From the NCBI GenBank assembly GCA_023249935.1, contig JAHFBQ010000024.1:622-17426 (forward strand): a DNA stretch of 16,805 nt, given 5' to 3'. The first letter of the stretch is position 1. Each line of letters starts with the position of its first letter. This DNA is from a bacterium. GTDB lineage: Bacteria; Babelota; Babeliae; Babelales; RVW-14. Positions 11,988 to 16,805 of this stretch are shown here, piece by piece. The notes beneath the pieces were generated by a model, which searched no databases, was not told the DNA's origin, and was given only the letters and a program-made list of their open reading frames with translations. Both the position numbers and the translations under genes were made by a program.

Positions 11988-14900
11988 TTATTGTCCAACA
12001 GGAATACCAAAGCTCGTTGGACCTAGATCATCAGATTCAACACCAACAGCAAGACCAGCTTCTAGACCGTTAACAACGAGACCATTGATCACCGATGCCA
12101 CAGGACGACGCAAGATGATTTGCGCAGTAGCTGGATACTTGGTATTTGCTGCATCAAGATTAACTGCTGCTGCCACATTAACACCGTTGACCGATGCAAA
12201 TGGAAGAAGTTTATTCACTTCTTCGCTATAATTCGGTACTGAAACCGCATTAAAGAAATCAGCTGCAGACGTAAAGGTATAAGCCTTACCGGCATTGAAT
12301 TGAGTATTTGCTGTATCTTTGTTGAGAATCTGCTGACCAGCACCAAGAAGCTGATACTGTGAACCGTCTGGGAACGCTGTTGCATAATCCCATGCATTTA
12401 CAAGTAACCCAGCTGTTGCCGAAGCAGGCACGAGCATGATGTTACCACCACCCTTAACAAGGGCAGATCCAGCACCATTCAATTTGAGGTCATACTTAAC
12501 CGATGGACCAACGGCGATAAGCGCAGCGTTTGAATCAGAACCATCTGCAATGTTGTTGTGCTCAAAATTACCGCCTAAGAAGTTGATCGTAATTTGATCA
12601 ACGTTAAAGCGTGGCGCAACCTTCCAAGCATTGCTTGCTGCGGTGAACGATGGCACGCCGTTATTCACAACCGCTTTACCATCAACTACTGCAGGGTTTG
12701 CAGTCGCCGCCGCAGTACCGTTCATATTGCTTTGTTTTTCCATAACACCGGCACCAAGACCCAAGAAGCCTTGACGATCGATATGGAATACTGAGTCAAC
12801 GTGACGGGAAGCGAGTTCAAACTTAACCGAGCCGCCAGTTACAGCTACTGGGTTACCAACTTCAAACGCACCACCAGCAGAAACCGTATTACCAATCTCG
12901 AAACGTGATTGACGGTTCAAGCTGACTGCTACATCGGTTATCGGTGTTGAAGCATCGGACTGTACACCAACTAGCACACCATCACCAACTGACATCTTAG
13001 CGCTCTTGTTCAGCCAGATCTGGAACTTACCAAGGAATTTTGAACGTTCAATATTGTCCGTACCAGCGTAAGGCTTGTTGCCAGTAGCACGATCTGATGG
13101 TGATTCAAATACTAATTGAGCTTCGTCGTTGAAATAGAGCACGACGCCACCAGTTGTTGTGCGCGGACCACGGATAGAAGCACCGGATTCGATTACAAGC
13201 TTAACCTTGCCGCCGAACGCAATTTCTTGACGTTTTGCGCCTTTACCAAAGCTTGAAAGATCAAGTTCAACGCCTGATGGAATGCGAATTTCGCGTTCAT
13301 CAACCGAGGTAAATGTTACACGTTCAACCGCAACCTGACCAAAGGTATCAACAGCGACGATCGCTTGGTTGTCAGCAATGATCAAGTTCGAGTTAACGTC
13401 AACTACACAGTCACCTTCAACAGCAACTTGAACAAAGTCTTTACCAAGAATGTTCCATGGGTTTGCTGAGTAATCGTTCCATTGAGTTGAACCCAAGCCC
13501 ATGCGACCACCAAGTACACCGAAGAGCACAGCATGACTGCCTTCGCTCACACGGTAATCGGTATTCAAGTCAACCATTGACGGTTGTGTTGCAAACTCAC
13601 GCACACGACCAAAGGTACGGGTAACATCATCACCCGAAACTTCGAGGATGAATGGATTGGTCTGTGTTGCACCAGCTACGCGCATTTGACGAATATCATC
13701 GCCTGAACCAACGTACAACAAGCGAGCTGGACGAGCCATTGGACCATTGAGCGCTGCAGATGGGTTGCTACGGGTAACGCGTTTTGCAGCTTTAGCATTG
13801 CCAACTGAAGCAGCGAGGCTGCGCGTTGGGCTTGCTTTTACTTCTGTTTGTGATTCGGTGTTGAACCAGTTGATCACAACTTCGTCAGCGCCCGAGCGAT
13901 CAGATGCGCTGCGTTCTGGGTTTTCGTAGCTAAGACGAACATAACCATCGGTCTCACTCGCACGAGCATCAAGCATAGCCTTGGTCAAACCAAACGCTTG
14001 AACGCCACCATTTTTGGTGAAGCTTGATTGTTCGTGAGGAAGATCAACAACGCCGCTCAATTGTTGGACGCGAGCATTGCCTTCAAAGTTGTAATCGTTC
14101 CATACACGTTGAGCAACCACGGTATCGATAACAGCTAGGCCGCTATCAACCGAGATCTTACCGCCATGGTTAACAAATACAACACCTTGCGCTGTATCGT
14201 AAGAAATCGGTGTTTTAGAAGCTTTACCATCACGATCAAAGCCACTAAATCCTATTGTACCTCTGCTCACAACGATTTGGGCTGCTGGCACCTTGAGTGC
14301 ATCTATAACGAACTTGTCAGCTGCAGCAGAAGGAAGTACTTCTTTCAACAATTCATTTTCATAACGGGTATTGCCATAAGGGAACGATGCTCCGCTACTA
14401 TCAGCATCGGTTGATGTCCAACCAGCTGCAACGTTGGTGCCACCCTTATCCATGATCGATGAAAGAACAAGGTGTAGACCGCGTTGTGCATCATAATCAG
14501 CCGCTGCTACTGAAGAAGGGAATTGGTCACCATTGGTCAACGAAAGTTTAACTACACCAGCTGTAGAGCCTTGTGCTGTTGGAGCTGTGTTTTGCTTAAA
14601 CGAGTTGATGTATGAACTTTCTGTTACCCAGTTTGACTTGCCATCTGCCATGGTGTTGTTATATGAACCAAGCATAAGCAAGCGGCCATAGCCGGTGAAT
14701 TTGCTGTCCAACGCTGAACCATGATCGAAGAAACGTACTACCGCGGTATTATCGCGTGTTCCTTCACCATGAGTATCGGTTGCTACAAGACGCACACCAG
14801 CCATGTTCAATGACTCTTGTAAATCAAGCTCACCACCTAAGATTCTTAGTTCTGGTAAGCGATAGCGCATGTCTGCATGTGTACCATCGAATGTCCATAG

Positions 14901-16805
14901 CTTGTCGCTAAAGTACATACGCTCACCACCCTTGATTGCTGGGCGTGATGCTGTAGGAACACCATCAACCAATTTGGTTACATCGCTATGAACCAAGATT
15001 GATCCCGCAAGCGTCATATTGTCGTTCATGTAAATAACTGGCGAGTTGTAACGAGCATAGGTGCTGTTAAATGCAAGAGGACGAGCAACAACATTTGCAC
15101 CTGTATAATCAATCGCTGTTGATACTGCACCGATAAAGCCAGCATTGTTTACAACAGATGCATACTGACGAGCGGCGCCTGTTTCAGAATCGATCGTTGA
15201 GTCATTTGAATGAGCAGATACTCTTACGCCACCTTCTACGTCCATAACGCTCATGCCGTTCCAGCTGGTTACATCGGTAATTTTATCAAGGCTATAGCCA
15301 TTGAATTTCGATTCACCAACGGTCAAGATTGTATCCCAATCTAACGTTGCTATATCAATTGGATTGAGTGATGAATTACCACTTTCTCTACTACGTACCG
15401 CAAGGTTGGCGCGTTCCATCTTCTTGTATTCTTTGTTGCTTACTACGCTACGTAGCGCGGACATGCCCATGTCACCAGGAGCAGCCAACTGCCAGAACTT
15501 AGCAATGTAACCAACATCTTCTGATGCTGACGCACGCATAACAATACCGCCATTACCACGTAGGTTAATGCGAGCTAGTACTGGGCTTGCTGTTAACGCT
15601 GGATTTGCAGCTTCAAAAGCTGATAAATGCTCAGTAAACAACTTGCTATCTAAGCCATCAGTTACAAAGGCTGATGGGTTACGCTCTGCTAGAACAGCAC
15701 GTCCCTTTGCAGCATTGTTGTAGTCTTGGTAATCGTTAAGAGCAAGATCGTCAACACGATTTGCGGTACCCGCAACATAATCAAGGAACGTGTTGTGATA
15801 AACTTCGCACTCACCGTTCACACCAAGCACAAAGCCGGTACGTGTGTTACGTAGGTTTGTTTGATCTGCAACACCGGCTGAGTATGCCCAGTCGTGACCA
15901 AAGTTGGTAACGCCACTACTTTCTTCACTTCTTGCTTTTCCCTTACTGCGCATATGTTGGCGCTTCATACCCTTTGGCAACGACATTTCACCACCACCGG
16001 TGCTTCCATTCCAGAAATCCCAGTAGTTGTCGCTCGCAAGCTTAGCAATTGTTTCAGTATCATTTATAAGCAACAAGCCACGACGGTCTGCAGCTGTAGT
16101 GTCGAATGCTTGACCAGCTGTGCGACCAGCATAGGCAAGGTTATCAACTACACGCAACGACGCCTTTGCACCTGCAGGCACCGAGTAATTCAGTGTGGTG
16201 CGAAGATCTGCCGCTGCATAACTATCAACTTTAACCCCTGCAACAACAAACGACGCATCATTAAAGAGGTAACGACCTGCTACCTTATTAAATTCTGGAT
16301 CGGTTGATGCATAAAGTGGGTTACCATGAGAATCGGTTACATCCCAACCAAATGTACGAGCACCCTTTAAGAAGAGTACGGTGCGTCCGGTACCTTGGTT
16401 TGAAACGTCAAACGCTACCGAGCCGTAACCGCCAACAGTTGCATCAGCAAGATGCGCTTTACCGGTCACGTCTGTGGAAACGTAGAAGAAGCCCGAATTT
16501 GGTCCAACAAAAATCATGTTACGCTTCGACTCGTTAGCCAGCGTCTTACGCGTAAATAGAACCTTATTCAAACCTTTGTCAGCATCAGTTGCGGTTTGAT
16601 CCATACAGATCAACACCTTGGTACCTGCTGCGTTGTTTGATACACCAGAGATGGTGTCGGTTGGGCTGATCATGTCTACTTTGAATGTATCATCGATATC
16701 GCCATTAAATTTAACAGCGGTACCATCAGCCATGTTGAAGGTCACTTGACCAGCACCACGAAACGATACAAACATATCGATCGGTTCAAATGGCGTGGTT
16801 GTACC
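11988..16805 (-). CDS. Giant surface protein, C-terminal 1605 residues (partial)
   Basis: The frame is open from the right window edge to a TAA at 11988; the 10 codons before the first visible Met (16775) are also open, so the true start is outside the window. The sequence is rich in Gly, Asn, Ala, Val, Asp and Ser, with few Cys, many short β-prone stretches (for example GGKVKLVIESGASIRG and GGSVKFELASRHVDSVF) and no membrane segment, which suggests a secreted or surface β-helix-like protein. It has two basic, low-complexity stretches, near residues 277-295 (MKRQHMRSKGKAR) and 988-1013 (NAKAAKRVTRSNPS), counted from the window edge. The C terminus (TSFGIPVGQ) is not a barrel, so it is not a classical autotransporter. 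The outer membrane protein gene follows after 73 bases. I cannot name the family. Confidence 0.8.
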   Translation of the reverse strand, partial: GTTTPFEPIDMFVSFRGAGQVTFNMADGTAVKFNGDIDDTFKVDMISPTDTISGVSNNAAGTKVLICMDQTATDADKGLNKVLFTRKTLANESKRNMIFVGPNSGFFYVSTDVTGKAHLADATVGGYGSVAFDVSNQGTGRTVLFLKGARTFGWDVTDSHGNPLYASTDPEFNKVAGRYLFNDASFVVAGVKVDSYAAADLRTTLNYSVPAGAKASLRVVDNLAYAGRTAGQAFDTTAADRRGLLLINDTETIAKLASDNYWDFWNGSTGGGEMSLPKGMKRQHMRSKGKARSEESSGVTNFGHDWAYSAGVADQTNLRNTRTGFVLGVNGECEVYHNTFLDYVAGTANRVDDLALNDYQDYNNAAKGRAVLAERNPSAFVTDGLDSKLFTEHLSAFEAANPALTASPVLARINLRGNGGIVMRASASEDVGYIAKFWQLAAPGDMGMSALRSVVSNKEYKKMERANLAVRSRESGNSSLNPIDIATLDWDTILTVGESKFNGYSLDKITDVTSWNGMSVMDVEGGVRVSAHSNDSTIDSETGAARQYASVVNNAGFIGAVSTAIDYTGANVVARPLAFNSTYARYNSPVIYMNDNMTLAGSILVHSDVTKLVDGVPTASRPAIKGGERMYFSDKLWTFDGTHADMRYRLPELRILGGELDLQESLNMAGVRLVATDTHGEGTRDNTAVVRFFDHGSALDSKFTGYGRLLMLGSYNNTMADGKSNWVTESSYINSFKQNTAPTAQGSTAGVVKLSLTNGDQFPSSVAAADYDAQRGLHLVLSSIMDKGGTNVAAGWTSTDADSSGASFPYGNTRYENELLKEVLPSAAADKFVIDALKVPAAQIVVSRGTIGFSGFDRDGKASKTPISYDTAQGVVFVNHGGKISVDSGLAVIDTVVAQRVWNDYNFEGNARVQQLSGVVDLPHEQSSFTKNGGVQAFGLTKAMLDARASETDGYVRLSYENPERSASDRSGADEVVINWFNTESQTEVKASPTRSLAASVGNAKAAKRVTRSNPSAALNGPMARPARLLYVGSGDDIRQMRVAGATQTNPFILEVSGDDVTRTFGRVREFATQPSMVDLNTDYRVSEGSHAVLFGVLGGRMGLGSTQWNDYSANPWNILGKDFVQVAVEGDCVVDVNSNLIIADNQAIVAVDTFGQVAVERVTFTSVDEREIRIPSGVELDLSSFGKGAKRQEIAFGGKVKLVIESGASIRGPRTTTGGVVLYFNDEAQLVFESPSDRATGNKPYAGTDNIERSKFLGKFQIWLNKSAKMSVGDGVLVGVQSDASTPITDVAVSLNRQSRFEIGNTVSAGGAFEVGNPVAVTGGSVKFELASRHVDSVFHIDRQGFLGLGAGVMEKQSNMNGTAAATANPAVVDGKAVVNNGVPSFTAASNAWKVAPRFNVDQITINFLGGNFEHNNIADGSDSNAALIAVGPSVKYDLKLNGAGSALVKGGGNIMLVPASATAGLLVNAWDYATAFPDGSQYQLLGAGQQILNKDTANTQFNAGKAYTFTSAADFFNAVSVPNYSEEVNKLLPFASVNGVNVAAAVNLDAANTKYPATAQIILRRPVASVINGLVVNGLEAGLAVGVESDDLGPTSFGIPVGQ

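Noticed and set aside
11205..16537. Plus-strand frames opposite the two large envelope genes
   Set aside because: These are shadows of the long minus-strand frames: short, without ribosome sites and without protein-like composition.

Overview
The window looks like part of a chromosome from a Gram-negative bacterium with moderate GC content, probably host-associated. The signs are an outer-membrane β-barrel protein ending in Phe, an MsbA-like lipid exporter, decaying toxin-antitoxin (TA) genes and many dispersed palindromic repeats. Candidatus Dependentiae (TM6) or a similar intracellular lineage is a guess from gene style; no marker gene here settles it. Every gene I can support lies on the minus strand, so transcription runs from right to left. 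I see no rRNA, tRNA, CRISPR array, transposase or integrase.

Positions 1-5043 are housekeeping DNA. In transcription order: a coiled-coil protein with an acidic, cysteine-rich tail (GTG start), a small [4Fe-4S] ferredoxin, a FadD-like acyl-CoA synthetase, a CNNM/CorC-type CBS membrane protein, and the N-terminal part of an MsbA-like ABC exporter cut by the window edge. The first four are 5-24 bp apart and look like one operon; the exporter follows a 241-bp gap holding a palindromic repeat.

Positions 5235-9713 form a repeat-rich accessory island of small TA-type modules, several broken. There are two copies of a Phd/YefM-like antitoxin + RelE/ParE-like toxin module, both with ruined toxins (one lost its body, one has a premature TAA). 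There is also an AbrB-like antitoxin with a PIN (VapC-like) toxin that appears to lack its middle, an intact-looking MNT/HEPN pair, an intact DUF4160/DUF2442 pair, and a truncated remnant of a second DUF4160/DUF2442 pair. Between them lie a 148-bp direct repeat (two copies), an inverted 16-mer pair, an ~83-bp GC-rich repeat (three copies plus a degenerate scrap), and a long train of hairpins. Two different modules share a promoter-like block with identical spacing.

Positions 9776-16805 hold two large envelope or surface genes: the 3' 1605 codons of a very large Gly/Asn/Val-rich protein (its start is outside the window), then a 687-residue signal-peptide-bearing outer-membrane protein. The 3' end of the latter, with a perfect palindrome over its stop codon, is duplicated about 0.7 kb further downstream. 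The DUF4160/DUF2442 module therefore sits between two copies of the same gene tail, which suggests insertion or tandem duplication at that tail.
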